64,000 nucleotides of DNA from JAUVUV01 sp964548275 (GTDB taxonomy: Bacteria > Gemmatimonadota > Glassbacteria > GWA2-58-10): the NCBI GenBank assembly GCA_964548275.1, contig CAZJQI010000006.1:1-64000 (forward strand), in the 5' to 3' direction. This document shows, in pieces, positions 8,723 to 16,805 of the stretch. The position numbers were made by a program, and so were the translations under genes. The notes beneath the pieces were generated by a model, which did not search any database, was not told the origin of the DNA, and saw only the letters and a program-made list of their open reading frames with translations. Every line of letters starts with the position of its first letter. The first letter of the stretch is position 1.

Positions 8723-8932
8723 AACCCAGATTATTCTTGAAACCCAGACCTTGACATGGCTATTCACTTATTTTCACATTTTTATCAGCCACCGAGGGAG
8801 GGGGGCGGCGGCTGTGCGACTCAAGTCGCACAGAGCGTTGCGCTCCTGCGCAACGGCGCGCATTTCATGCGCCCGCCGCCCCCCAGGCCCCGGACAAACA
8901 TAATATCTTACTAATTTACGAATAATCCGGCT
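8723..8932 (+). repeat. 210-bp structured interspersed repeat, copy 1
   Basis: First of three copies in the same orientation (others at 40581 and 62948). Inverted ends: AACCCAGATTATTCTTGAA on the left and TTTACGAATAATCCGGCT on the right, more diverged than in copy 3. The core holds the stem GGGGGCGGCGG/CCGCCGCCCCC (about 8801-8884) enclosing three hairpins: CTGTGCGACT-CA-AGTCGCACAG, GTTGCGC-TCCT-GCGCAAC and GCGCAT-TTC-ATGCGC. No reading frame. Lies between the esterase and the Gfo/Idh gene. Confidence 0.9.
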
Positions 8933-8957
8933 CAAACAACACTCAAAGGAGGATAAA

Positions 8958-10337
8958 ATGGAGAAAAAGAGCTATTCCGAGAATCATAAGCCCGCTAAAC
9001 TCACACGCAGGGAATTTATCGGCAAAGCAGCCGCGGCGGCTGCCGGCGCAGCCGTGCTTTCTTCCACTGCACGTTCCTACAGCAGGATTGTCGGCGCCAA
9101 TGACCGGATTCAGATCGGTCAGATCGGCTGCAGCGACCGGGCATCCGGTCACCGAATCATGTTAAAGCTATCTTCCGAAACAGACAGCAACTTCGACCTG
9201 CGCAGTGTCTGCGATATCTGGTCTGTCAACCTGGAAAAGGGCGCGGACCATGCAAAAGAGGTGTTCGGTACTCGACCGAAAACGTACAAGTATTCCGAGG
9301 ATATGCTTGCAGACCCCGAGCTGGATGCTGTAATGATCTCCACAGGCGACCACCAGCACGCCATAATTCTCGCCGAGGTGGTAAGGGCCGGAAAAGACTG
9401 CTACTGCGAGAAGCCCATGGCCAACACTTTGGAGCAAGCCAAGCTCGCCAGGGATGCAGTTTTAGCCAGCGACTGTGTGGTGCAAATGGGATCGCAGTGG
9501 CTTAGCGATCCGTACCAGCTCAAGGTACGTGAGATAATCCGAAGCGGCAAGCTGGGGAAAATCACCAAGATAGAGCAGAGCTGGAACTATAACGGCCCGA
9601 GATGGCACATACCCAAGGACCCCGATATCGCCGCAATCCGCGAAGAGGACACTGACTGGAACCGCTGGCTGCTCGGCCGCCCCTGGCGCCCGTTCGACCC
9701 GGTGGTATATTTCGAGTTCCGGATTTTCAAGGATTTTTCCGGAGGAATCACAGACCAGTGGTACAGCCACGGGTCAGGGCTGGTGCATTTCTATCTCGAT
9801 ACCTTTATCCCGGACGACACGGTATCTAACGGCGGTATTTTCGCCTGGCACGACATCCGCGAAAACCCGGACACATTTTCATGCCTTTCCACTTTCCAGG
9901 ACAAGGAAGTACTTTACAGCTACAGTTCCAGTTACGGAAACGCTTATGGAGACCATACGGTAATCCGCGGCACCCATGGGACTCTTTATTCACCCGGAGG
10001 CGAGGGCAGCCCGCAGTGGTGGTACCTTCCAGAGATGAAAAGCGCCTGGGGCTCCAATATTGTCTTCCAGAGGGATGGTAAAACACCGGAGCCGGAGCTG
10101 GTGACAATCCCAGCTCAAGATGAAAAACCCCCTTTGAAGCAGAGCGACGACACCAAGTACCATACAGACAACTGGCTCCAGTGCATGCGCAGCCGGAAAA
10201 AACCAAACGGCAGCATAGAAACCGGGTTTGCTCATTCAGTTGCGGTGGTGATGGCAACGCGTAGTTATAGAGAGGGGAAAAAGATGTACTGGGACAGAAA
10301 GAATGAAGAAATTCTGGATCATCCACCCACAACTTAA
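8958..10337 (+). CDS. Tat-exported Gfo/Idh/MocA family oxidoreductase
   Basis: The N-terminus carries a twin-arginine signal (RREFIGKAAAAAAGAAVLSS), so it is exported folded with its cofactor. A Rossmann-type NAD(P) domain follows (IQIGQIGCSDRASGH), then the family motif CEKPMA near residue 153 with the catalytic-type Lys in EKP. The C-terminal domain is the alpha/beta GFO_IDH_MocA_C sheet. Such Tat-exported members are common in Planctomycetes and FCB bacteria and are thought to act on sugars or inositol-like compounds in the periplasm; the substrate is unknown. AAGGAGG lies a few bases upstream of the ATG. The gene stands alone after repeat copy 1; two DnaA-box-like sites lie just beyond its stop. 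Confidence 0.93.
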   Translation: MEKKSYSENHKPAKLTRREFIGKAAAAAAGAAVLSSTARSYSRIVGANDRIQIGQIGCSDRASGHRIMLKLSSETDSNFDLRSVCDIWSVNLEKGADHAKEVFGTRPKTYKYSEDMLADPELDAVMISTGDHQHAIILAEVVRAGKDCYCEKPMANTLEQAKLARDAVLASDCVVQMGSQWLSDPYQLKVREIIRSGKLGKITKIEQSWNYNGPRWHIPKDPDIAAIREEDTDWNRWLLGRPWRPFDPVVYFEFRIFKDFSGGITDQWYSHGSGLVHFYLDTFIPDDTVSNGGIFAWHDIRENPDTFSCLSTFQDKEVLYSYSSSYGNAYGDHTVIRGTHGTLYSPGGEGSPQWWYLPEMKSAWGSNIVFQRDGKTPEPELVTIPAQDEKPPLKQSDDTKYHTDNWLQCMRSRKKPNGSIETGFAHSVAVVMATRSYREGKKMYWDRKNEEILDHPPTT

Positions 10338-10358
10338 GAAAACTTTAAAGTTATCGAT

Positions 10359-10391
10359 TTATTCACAAAGTTATCCACAACTGTTTCCACA
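10359..10391 (+). promoter_or_regulatory. Cluster of DnaA-box-like sites
   Basis: TTATTCACA (10359-10367) and TTATCCACA (10371-10379) both match the consensus TTATNCACA, and GTTTCCACA (10383-10391) is a weaker third. They are in tandem in an AT-rich spacer. They may bind DnaA as an origin, a datA-like titration site or a regulatory site; no dnaA or dnaN gene is in view. Confidence 0.4.
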
Positions 10392-10604
10392 GCTTCGAAG
10401 AAACTTCTTTAAGTGAGAGGAGCTAAATAAAAGCTAATCGGTTAATCCATTAGACCACAATAAGATCATCACGAGCGCAGTGTTGGCCTTTTACTATTTT
10501 TTTGTAGTTCAATATGTTAAAAGCTTAATCCGGGAATTGCAGAGAATAATACTCCCGGTATTTCCTGTTCTTCCCGGCCCGAATTATGTAGAATAGCGGA
10601 ATAA

Positions 10605-11591
10605 TCATTCCAGATCTTTCTCATGTACACTGATCACAAGCGCGCAGCCTGTCAGAAGTATTATACCGAAAACCCATTGCACTGCTGTCAATCGCTCGCC
10701 GAAAGCGAAAAAGCTCGCCAAAGCGACCAGGAACGGGTGTACCAGCACCAGGTTCGCACTTTTTGCCATGCCGATCCGTTTGATCGAGAGATAATAGCTG
10801 GAGTTTGCGCCGGCAATGCCTATCACCCCGGAAACTATCACCAGGATCATGATAATCGGTGGTCTTTCAAACAGCACGGATGCCTCGCCCCAGATCAGCA
10901 TGATCGGCAGGAAAAACAGCGTGGCGGAAACACAGGTGAATGTGAAAGCCTGGAGGCTGTTTTCAGAACGCAGCACACGCTTGACCAGATTGATATAAAA
11001 CGCCCAGATAACACTGCTCGATATAATAAATACAATCCCGAGTTTCTGAGACTGGGCAATACCCGTTTTAAAGTTGGGAATACCAGCCACTACACCCACC
11101 ACCCCGGCCAGACCCAAGATAAACCCGAGTAAAAAGCTCCCTTGGCGGACGATTTTTCTTTCCTCGGTGTAAAAAACAAACGCCATGATTGTAATAAGAA
11201 TCGTGCTGAATTTGCCCAAAAGGGATACAAATGCCGGATCGACATGGTAGAGAGAGTTTACCCAGCAGATCTGGAATGCTACGACCATCCCGCCCAGGAG
11301 GAGAAACACGGGCCAGCGGGCCAGAAACTTACGAAAACATCCGGGATAGACCATGCTCACCAGTATGGACAGAAAAACACTGGCACCCAGATAGCGGAAA
11401 AAGTTCTGGGTATGCACATCCATCAGCGAACTGAAATACTTGACAAACATTATCGCCGCCAGCCAGCAGAGGATTGCCATGGCAATAGGCAGGTTCCTGG
11501 CAGCACCGGTTTCGGCCCGAACCATTCTCAGCATGCATTCTTTCAACCCTGACCATCCTGAAAGAAATTGTTCGAGGTGCAAGTTACACAT
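10605..11591 (-). CDS. DMT-superfamily (EamA) transporter
   Basis: An inner-membrane protein with about ten hydrophobic segments arranged as two EamA repeats (roughly residues 33-165 and 180-325), typical of drug/metabolite transporters. The repeat end GVVGVVAGIPNF and the second repeat WAFYINLVKR through LTGCALVISV fit the family. Substrate unknown: members export amino acids, nucleosides or other small metabolites. The first 30 residues are hydrophilic, so a later Met (for example near residue 38, MAILCWLAAIMF) could be the true start. The gene is divergent from the 801-residue membrane protein at 11721. Confidence 0.85.
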   Translation of the reverse strand: MCNLHLEQFLSGWSGLKECMLRMVRAETGAARNLPIAMAILCWLAAIMFVKYFSSLMDVHTQNFFRYLGASVFLSILVSMVYPGCFRKFLARWPVFLLLGGMVVAFQICWVNSLYHVDPAFVSLLGKFSTILITIMAFVFYTEERKIVRQGSFLLGFILGLAGVVGVVAGIPNFKTGIAQSQKLGIVFIISSSVIWAFYINLVKRVLRSENSLQAFTFTCVSATLFFLPIMLIWGEASVLFERPPIIMILVIVSGVIGIAGANSSYYLSIKRIGMAKSANLVLVHPFLVALASFFAFGERLTAVQWVFGIILLTGCALVISVHEKDLE

Positions 11592-11720
11592 TTAAGATGG
11601 TTTAATACTTTCATTTTAATTCTTTGTCAAGACGAGTCGAGCATAGAAAAATCTCAAAGCTTGTTTTTCTTTCATTCAGTTCAGATATTTGTAACAGAAA
11701 CTTCAACCGCGTAGAACCCG

Positions 11721-14126
11721 ATGAAATTATCCCTGACAAACCGCTTCCGGGTCAATTTTCTTGCAGCATCATTTGGCGCCGCCGCTCTTGTTGTGCAGAC
11801 TGAGATTTTGCGCAGTGTGATGGCCTCTGCAGCCGGGGGAACCCTGGCTGTGGGCGCAGCGCTGGGAGCATGGCTCTGCTGGATTGGGATCGGTGCGGTA
11901 GCCGGGGGTTGGATTTCCTCCCACGCTCGCTCACTGGTAAAAACGGCTATTCTTGTCTCAGTCCTGGCTCTGCCTGCCGGGCTATTTGGAATATTCTACC
12001 TTGCCGGAATTCGTCAGTTGACCCAGGTGCCGGCAGGTGAGTTTATCCCGCTTACCGATCTCTTCTTCCACAGCGCTTTGGCCTGCGGTCCTTTCGCTTT
12101 GCTGGTCGGGTTTTCTTTCCCCATTTTCGCCGGGATTGCCAGCCGGGGCCAGATCGCTTCCTCCTCTCCGGCGGCAGTTTTTATTGGTGGCCTGTGGGCC
12201 GCTGAGGCTGCCGGTTCGTTTGTCTCAGGAGTGCTTTTTACCTTTATTCTCTCAGGAAGGACCAGCCCTGTTTTCAATACCTCGGTTTTCAGTGTCCTTC
12301 CCTTGCTGGCAAGTTTGTTTTTGAAAGCTGAAAAAAGAAAATCATTTGCTCTGGCCACAGTATCGATGTTTATCATCCTATCTTTCGTCTTATCCGCCCT
12401 ACCCCGCCTTGAAAACAAGTTCTCCACTCTTTACTGGAGCGGACTCGGTTCACCGGGTGAATATATCTCATCTGTTTGGACCCGTTACCGGAGCATTCTT
12501 TTTGTTCGCATTTCAGATCAGACAACTGTTTTCGATAACGGTACGCCAACAGTTAGCTTTCCAGATCATTACAATGATGCTGCTAATACTGCTCTTCTTC
12601 TTAGTCAGCACCCATATTTGAACAATGTCCTTGTTATTGGAATCTCCTCATCTGGACTTGCCCAAAAACTATTGGCCTGCGGTTTGAATCTTGTAACCAG
12701 CATTCACCCGGACAGGGCATTGGAAAAAGAAATACGCAACCACCTCCCAGTCGAATTGCGTTCAGCTTTGCAGGAAGGCAGTTATCGTTACATTGCCGAT
12801 GATGCCAGGACTTATCTCGGCCGCCCGCGCCCCGCGCTCTCAAGCACGGGGCACGGGCCAGCCGGCTGGGATATGATCCTTCTCAATCTGGATGGCCCCT
12901 CACAGATGAACGCCTCACGTTTTTACACTCCGGGTTTCTTCCGGCTGGCCCGGCGGGCCCTTGGCCCGGCGGGCGGCGTCCTGGCGTTGAGACTTCCTGT
13001 AGGAGCCAATTTCATGCTGCCGGCCCAGGTGGACCAGGCAGCAGCTGTGTGGTCTTCTCTCAAAAAAAGTTTCAGCCACCTTAGCCTGGCTGTAAGTCAG
13101 ACACACTGCTACTTTTTCGCATCAGATTCCGACTCGCTCCTGACAAGCAACTCTCAAGTGCTAATGGAGAGAATAATTCCATACGAGGGCAAGGTGCCTT
13201 ATCTGACTCGTTACCTTCTTCCCTTATATTACGACCCCGCGCGCACTGTACCCCTCGAAACCACTCTGGAGGCAAGAAGTCAACAGCTTGGCCCCCATAC
13301 AGATTCGACACCGGTGGCCTGGTTCCACCACTTGAGGCTCTGGGCAAGGATGGCCCGTCAGTCAACTGGGGATAAAGAAGGCCCCGGCTTTCTGGAGGGC
13401 ATGCTTGAGATAGCAGGAAAATCGGGCGCACGCCGGCTGTCACTTCTTCCCGCCGCTCTTCTCTCTCTGATCCTTGCAGCCTTGTGGTTCCTCCAGATTT
13501 CGAAAGGCAATCCCGAGGTTGCAATCGCTCGTGTCGCGGTAGTGACAGTAGGTGCAGCCGGTTTTGTCGCTATGGGCGCCATTATCTGTTTAATATATCT
13601 TTGCCAGATTGTTTTCGGTGCATTGTTCTACCAGGTAGCGATGATAACGGCAACTTTCATGTTGACTCTGGCGGCAGGGGCTTGGTGGGCTTCCAATAGA
13701 GCGCCCGCTGCAAGCTCGTGTATCAAAGCGGTCTCATTTCTCGCTTTCATGCTCTCGGTTGCGGTGAGTATACCAGGAGCCGGACTTTATCTTCTTGAGC
13801 CTGTACAGATATCATTCGGAGTCTGGGGGCCCTTTTTAGCACAGGGAATTTTCTACCTGATAGTCGCCTTGGTGGGCCTTTTCTGCGGTGCTCTTTTCCC
13901 CTGGGCGGCCGCTCTGCATAGCTGGGCTCTCGGCACGATCAAGACAGGGCGGACCGCTGCAGCACTTGACTGTGCGGATCACCTGGGGGCGTCAGCCGGC
14001 GCGGTGACAATTGGCGTAATTGCGGTGCCAGCTCTGGGAATTGCTCCTGTCTGTTCGAGCCTCGCTCTGGCGATGATCTGTGTCGCTCTGTTCTGGTTTG
14101 CCGTTTCAGCCAGGGCTGGTTGTTAG
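11721..14126 (+). CDS. Large membrane protein with spermidine-synthase-like domain
   Basis: An 801-residue protein. About seven transmembrane segments (residues 10-235) are followed by a soluble segment (about 240-570) in the position of a spermidine-synthase-like Rossmann domain (VLVIGISSSGLAQKLL, then YIADDARTYLG and WDMILLNLDGPS), then further membrane segments to the C-terminus. The layout matches the fused MFS-like/spermidine-synthase proteins found in many bacteria. In the soluble domain the glycine-rich motif is weak (GISSSG) and the catalytic aspartates of true aminopropyltransferases are not clear, so polyamine synthesis is doubtful. No strong ribosome-binding site precedes the ATG. 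Monocistronic, with a short GC hairpin after the stop. Confidence 0.7.
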   Translation: MKLSLTNRFRVNFLAASFGAAALVVQTEILRSVMASAAGGTLAVGAALGAWLCWIGIGAVAGGWISSHARSLVKTAILVSVLALPAGLFGIFYLAGIRQLTQVPAGEFIPLTDLFFHSALACGPFALLVGFSFPIFAGIASRGQIASSSPAAVFIGGLWAAEAAGSFVSGVLFTFILSGRTSPVFNTSVFSVLPLLASLFLKAEKRKSFALATVSMFIILSFVLSALPRLENKFSTLYWSGLGSPGEYISSVWTRYRSILFVRISDQTTVFDNGTPTVSFPDHYNDAANTALLLSQHPYLNNVLVIGISSSGLAQKLLACGLNLVTSIHPDRALEKEIRNHLPVELRSALQEGSYRYIADDARTYLGRPRPALSSTGHGPAGWDMILLNLDGPSQMNASRFYTPGFFRLARRALGPAGGVLALRLPVGANFMLPAQVDQAAAVWSSLKKSFSHLSLAVSQTHCYFFASDSDSLLTSNSQVLMERIIPYEGKVPYLTRYLLPLYYDPARTVPLETTLEARSQQLGPHTDSTPVAWFHHLRLWARMARQSTGDKEGPGFLEGMLEIAGKSGARRLSLLPAALLSLILAALWFLQISKGNPEVAIARVAVVTVGAAGFVAMGAIICLIYLCQIVFGALFYQVAMITATFMLTLAAGAWWASNRAPAASSCIKAVSFLAFMLSVAVSIPGAGLYLLEPVQISFGVWGPFLAQGIFYLIVALVGLFCGALFPWAAALHSWALGTIKTGRTAAALDCADHLGASAGAVTIGVIAVPALGIAPVCSSLALAMICVALFWFAVSARAGC

Positions 14127-14188
14127 TCATCCATTTACAGAAAAATATGGTCTTTAACCGTAAGTAGCAAAATCAGGCAGATAAAAAT

Positions 14189-14222
14189 CCCCCAGAGTGT
14201 TTTTCAGTCCGGGGGCTTTTAT
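14189..14222 (+). terminator. Possible terminator after the 801-residue membrane protein
   Basis: CCCCC (14189-14193) pairs with GGGGG (14211-14215) and is followed by CTTTTATTAT. The stem is short and the loop long, so support is moderate. Confidence 0.5.
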
Positions 14223-14294
14223 TATACAAATATCGAAAGCTTTTATAGTGGTACCACCCTTGTTGCCATCAGCCCTCTGGGCCTCGTTATCTTT

Positions 14295-14326
14295 CCTCAT
14301 TGACTTCAGGCCTCATTGACTTCAGG
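14295..14326 (+). repeat. Perfect 16-bp tandem duplication
   Basis: CCTCATTGACTTCAGG occurs at 14295-14310 and again at 14311-14326 with no gap, in the spacer before the beta-barrel gene. Confidence 0.9.
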
Positions 14327-14425
14327 TATTCTGAACTCTTATAATAAATTACAATTTTAATTTATTTTTGTTATCCATCCTTTTATCTCAGGGTTAATAT
14401 CTTTTTCTGGCAATGAGGCAACCGG

Positions 14426-15169
14426 ATGAAAGTTTTAAAATCATGGCTTCCTTTTTATATCTTTAGTTTCTTTCTATATACCGGGCAGATACAATCATCA
14501 GAAATCGGTTTATCCGTTGGAAGCTATTTCAAGGACAGTGACATAAATCAATCTATTGAAGTTGCACTATCAAGTAATCCATGGGAAGAATATATTTCTA
14601 TTACTCCCTACACCAATCCTCCCGATCCGCTTCAAGGGCCCTTCGGAGTCAAGATGGGCGAAAGGAGCTCGGCTTCTTACCTGGGCTTTACCTATTCCCA
14701 CAAGTTTTTGCATCCCAGTTTCGAGCTAGAGCATACGTTCGGGGGTGCTTTCAGTGCGGAAATGTCGGTAAAGCCTCACATTTTTCTTTACTCCTCAAAT
14801 CTGAATTTCATTCTGCCATGGTACCCGAAAATATCCTTATGGCGAATCAAGCCTTTTGTCGGAGTGGGGTTGGGTTATGTATATAATTTTGGAGAAAACT
14901 TTGGTCTGAAAATAGAAAAGGAAGAGGTTCCACCGCATCTATATTTTCCCAGCAGGCTCGACAATAACGGGAATTTTCAGTACAACTTCGGCGGTGGCGT
15001 GAAAATTCAAGTCTGGGAACAATGGTGGGTGAGGCTTTCTTTGCGGGATTATATTCTGCCTTCCATGAAAAGGTTAAATTTCAGGCACCAGTTGGGTGAA
15101 ATTTTTTCCACCGTAAAAGAAACGACCCATAACATTTCCTTCACTGTCTCACTAGTTCTTCTCGATTGA
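14426..15169 (+). CDS. Outer-membrane beta-barrel protein, function unknown
   Basis: A signal peptide (MKVLKSWLPFYIFSFFLYTG) precedes about 225 residues of alternating amphipathic strands rich in Gly, Tyr and Phe (FVGVGLGYVYNFGENF, NFQYNFGGGVKIQVW, WWVRLSLRDYILPS), ending in strand-like ISFTVSLVLLD. This is the pattern of small OmpA/OmpW-type or Bacteroidetes-type outer-membrane barrels. The final residue is not the usual aromatic, which weakens the barrel-assembly signal. GAGG is 8 bases before the ATG. It is alone, upstream of tRNA-Phe. No close family recognised. Confidence 0.65.
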   Translation: MKVLKSWLPFYIFSFFLYTGQIQSSEIGLSVGSYFKDSDINQSIEVALSSNPWEEYISITPYTNPPDPLQGPFGVKMGERSSASYLGFTYSHKFLHPSFELEHTFGGAFSAEMSVKPHIFLYSSNLNFILPWYPKISLWRIKPFVGVGLGYVYNFGENFGLKIEKEEVPPHLYFPSRLDNNGNFQYNFGGGVKIQVWEQWWVRLSLRDYILPSMKRLNFRHQLGEIFSTVKETTHNISFTVSLVLLD

Positions 15170-15252
15170 CGTTTATCCTCTTTTATAGAAAAATATCTTT
15201 CTCAGAAAAATTTCTCGACTAAATGACTGCTAAAATCACAATAAAAAAGCTA

Positions 15253-15280
15253 TTGACAGAAACAGCTCATGGCATATATT
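15253..15280 (+). promoter_or_regulatory. Sigma-70-type promoter of tRNA-Phe
   Basis: -35 TTGACA (15253-15258), 16-bp spacer, -10 TATATT (15275-15280). It lies about 45 bp upstream of the mature tRNA end. Confidence 0.75.
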
Positions 15281-15323
15281 CCGGCATGCTGTAAAGGTAA
15301 CCGATAGCTTGGTTGAGCTCTCT

Positions 15324-15399
15324 GCCGAGGTAGCTCAGTCGGTAGAGCAGGGGACTGAAAATCCCCGTGTCGGCGGTTCGATTCCGTCCCTCGGCACCA
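15324..15399 (+). tRNA. tRNA-Phe (GAA)
   Basis: A full cloverleaf can be drawn. The acceptor GCCGAGG (15324-15330) pairs with CCTCGGC (15389-15395). The D arm is AGCTCAGTCGGTAGAGCA, and the anticodon stem GGGGA/TCCCC holds loop CTGAAAA with anticodon GAA. The T arm is GGCGGTTCGATTCCGTC. The discriminator A and an encoded CCA end the gene. The last 13 bases, TCCCTCGGCACCA, recur at 21868-21880, so the gene appears to serve as an integration site. Confidence 0.97.
15387..15399 (+). other. Putative attL core in the 3' end of tRNA-Phe
   Basis: TCCCTCGGCACCA is identical to 21868-21880. Tyrosine-recombinase elements commonly use the T-arm to CCA end of tRNA genes as attB, regenerating an intact tRNA on one side. 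Confidence 0.6.
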
Positions 15400-15409
15400 C
15401 TGAATAGCA

Positions 15410-15440
15410 AAGGCGCAAATCATAAGGGTTTGCGCCTTTT
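15410..15440 (+). terminator. Terminator downstream of tRNA-Phe
   Basis: A 9-bp perfect stem AGGCGCAAA (15411-15419)/TTTGCGCCT (15429-15437), followed by TTT. Confidence 0.8.
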
Positions 15441-15649
15441 AGGTTTTTCCAGGGTTCCGCACCTTCGGCACCACTTTTGCCTTATTTTACTGCCAGGAAA
15501 AAATAGCACTCACCAGCCAATCACCTTCGAACAGAATAATAATATGCCCTTCTTGCTTTTAACGTTACTGCAAAAAACCGAAAAATATTGCCGTTATTGA
15601 GGGCATAACTAAGGGGTAGTAGCACGTATTGTAATTTGAAAAAATAGTA

Positions 15650-15679
15650 TTGACACCGGACGAAAAACGATTAAATAAT
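15650..15679 (+). promoter_or_regulatory. Promoter of the AT-rich three-gene cassette
   Basis: -35 TTGACA (15650-15655), 18-bp spacer, -10 AATAAT (15674-15679). It lies about 80 bp upstream of the first gene. Confidence 0.6.
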
Positions 15680-15757
15680 AAAAGGGAGAAAGAGAAAAGC
15701 TAACTTATCGGAGCAATCATCTCCTTTATATAACTCTCCTTCTAACTTGCTTGATAA

Positions 15758-16474
15758 ATGCCACTTCCAAAAAAAATCAATCCTTGTCCAATAATTGAAG
15801 CAATTGCTGAAATCAGATTTGATCCCTTGGTAGAAACAGGGGCAGTATTTGGAATCTTTTACAATATATTTAAAGACGAATATTCAAAAACATTGAAATT
15901 GCCTATATTACAATTGCCCGAAGAAATAAGATCAAAGGACCCTTCTCTAATATATAAGCCGCTTTATAATTTGTTTAATGGCAATTTTATTCTTTCAATT
16001 GGGCCCAAAGTAATTGGTTTATCTTGTAGAGGTGAGTACGTTGGATGGGATGTTTATTCTAAAAAAATTGAATTAACGATAAAGAAAGTTAAAAGAACCA
16101 ATATTTTTAATAAAATTGAAAGGTTAGGGCTGAGATATATTAACCTTTTTGATAATAATGTTTTTGAAAACATTAAATTAAATATTAATATCAATGGAAA
16201 ACCCTTAAAAGGTCAGGAAACCTATTTTAAGACTTCAATTACGTCAAATGGGTTTACTAATATCTTACAAATTACAGAAAAAGCCGCATTAACCCAGGGG
16301 AGCACACAATTATTTGGTTCAGTCATAGATATAGATACCCATATTATTGAAGGAAAGAAAGATATTTACTCTAATACAAATATGATCATAGAAAAAGCGC
16401 ATAATGAAGAAAAAAAATTGTTTTTTAAGCTACTCAAAGATGACTTTCTTAAAACTTTAAATCCTATTTATTGA
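15758..16474 (+). CDS. TIGR04255-like protein, first gene of an AT-rich accessory cassette
   Basis: The start PLPKKINPCPIIEAIAEIRFD is the hallmark opening of the sporadically distributed TIGR04255 family (about 240-260 residues, function unknown); the later segment IERLGLRYINLFD also fits. No catalytic motif is visible and there are no membrane segments. The codon use is strongly AT-rich compared with the flanking chromosome, which points to horizontal transfer. It is followed after 10 bp by a 106-residue gene, then by a 208-residue gene that overlaps the second, with a promoter before and a terminator after the set. No clear ribosome-binding site precedes its ATG. Members of this family often sit in mobile and defence-rich regions, so a role in conflict systems is plausible but unproven. 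Confidence 0.75.
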   Translation: MPLPKKINPCPIIEAIAEIRFDPLVETGAVFGIFYNIFKDEYSKTLKLPILQLPEEIRSKDPSLIYKPLYNLFNGNFILSIGPKVIGLSCRGEYVGWDVYSKKIELTIKKVKRTNIFNKIERLGLRYINLFDNNVFENIKLNININGKPLKGQETYFKTSITSNGFTNILQITEKAALTQGSTQLFGSVIDIDTHIIEGKKDIYSNTNMIIEKAHNEEKKLFFKLLKDDFLKTLNPIY

Positions 16475-16484
16475 GGTAAATTTC

Positions 16485-16805
16485 ATGCAGACAAATAGTT
16501 TTATCTATCCAGCTAAAATTGGCCTTGCCACTTTAACCTGCGCTTTAGCTGTGCCGGTTGCGGAGGTGGGAATCGATATAATGCCATCCAAGAATATCGA
16601 ATTAAATATACAACCTTTTGCTCAACAACTGGGGGAACATTTTTCTAACTACACTTATTCTGTTATAACTGAAGACAGTTTAGAGATTTTAAGGAAATTA
16701 GGGATTATTCAAAAATTTGCCTCAAAACTATTAAAGGAATCTATAGATTTAGAACCGCACGTTGCCAAGGTTATAAACAAAAATTTTCGAACTTTAATAT
16801 CATGA
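16485..16805 (+). CDS. Small unrecognised protein, second gene of the cassette
   Basis: 106 residues, not recognised. An Ala/Leu-rich stretch (GLATLTCALAVPVAEVGIDI, residues 13-32) may be a weak membrane or helix segment. The rest is mixed alpha/beta with no known motif. Its ribosome-binding site GAGG overlaps the TGA of the upstream gene, and its own TGA overlaps the next ATG (ATGA at 16802-16805). The three genes are therefore tightly coupled, as in toxin-antitoxin or multi-subunit defence modules. Confidence 0.7.
   Translation: MQTNSFIYPAKIGLATLTCALAVPVAEVGIDIMPSKNIELNIQPFAQQLGEHFSNYTYSVITEDSLEILRKLGIIQKFASKLLKESIDLEPHVAKVINKNFRTLIS

Larger units (their letters stand above)
15400..15757. 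other. Left end of tRNA-Phe island, non-coding
   Basis: Apart from the terminator (15410) and the cassette promoter (15650), this stretch holds a second partial copy of the tRNA 3' end, CCTTCGGCACCACTT (15462-15476). It also holds a long-loop inverted repeat TATGCCC (about 15542)/GGGCATA (about 15601). No convincing gene; the only open frame here overlaps the tRNA 3' end. Confidence 0.6.

Noticed and set aside
8749..8780. TTGACA inside the 210-bp repeat as a promoter
   Set aside because: TTGACA is kept in all three copies, but no -10-like hexamer lies 15-19 bp downstream in any of them.
8801..8884. CRISPR-like or attC-like array
   Set aside because: The hairpins of the 210-bp repeat are different from each other and not spaced as repeats with spacers. 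There is no cas gene, no integron integrase and no RYYYAAC/GTTRRRY pair.
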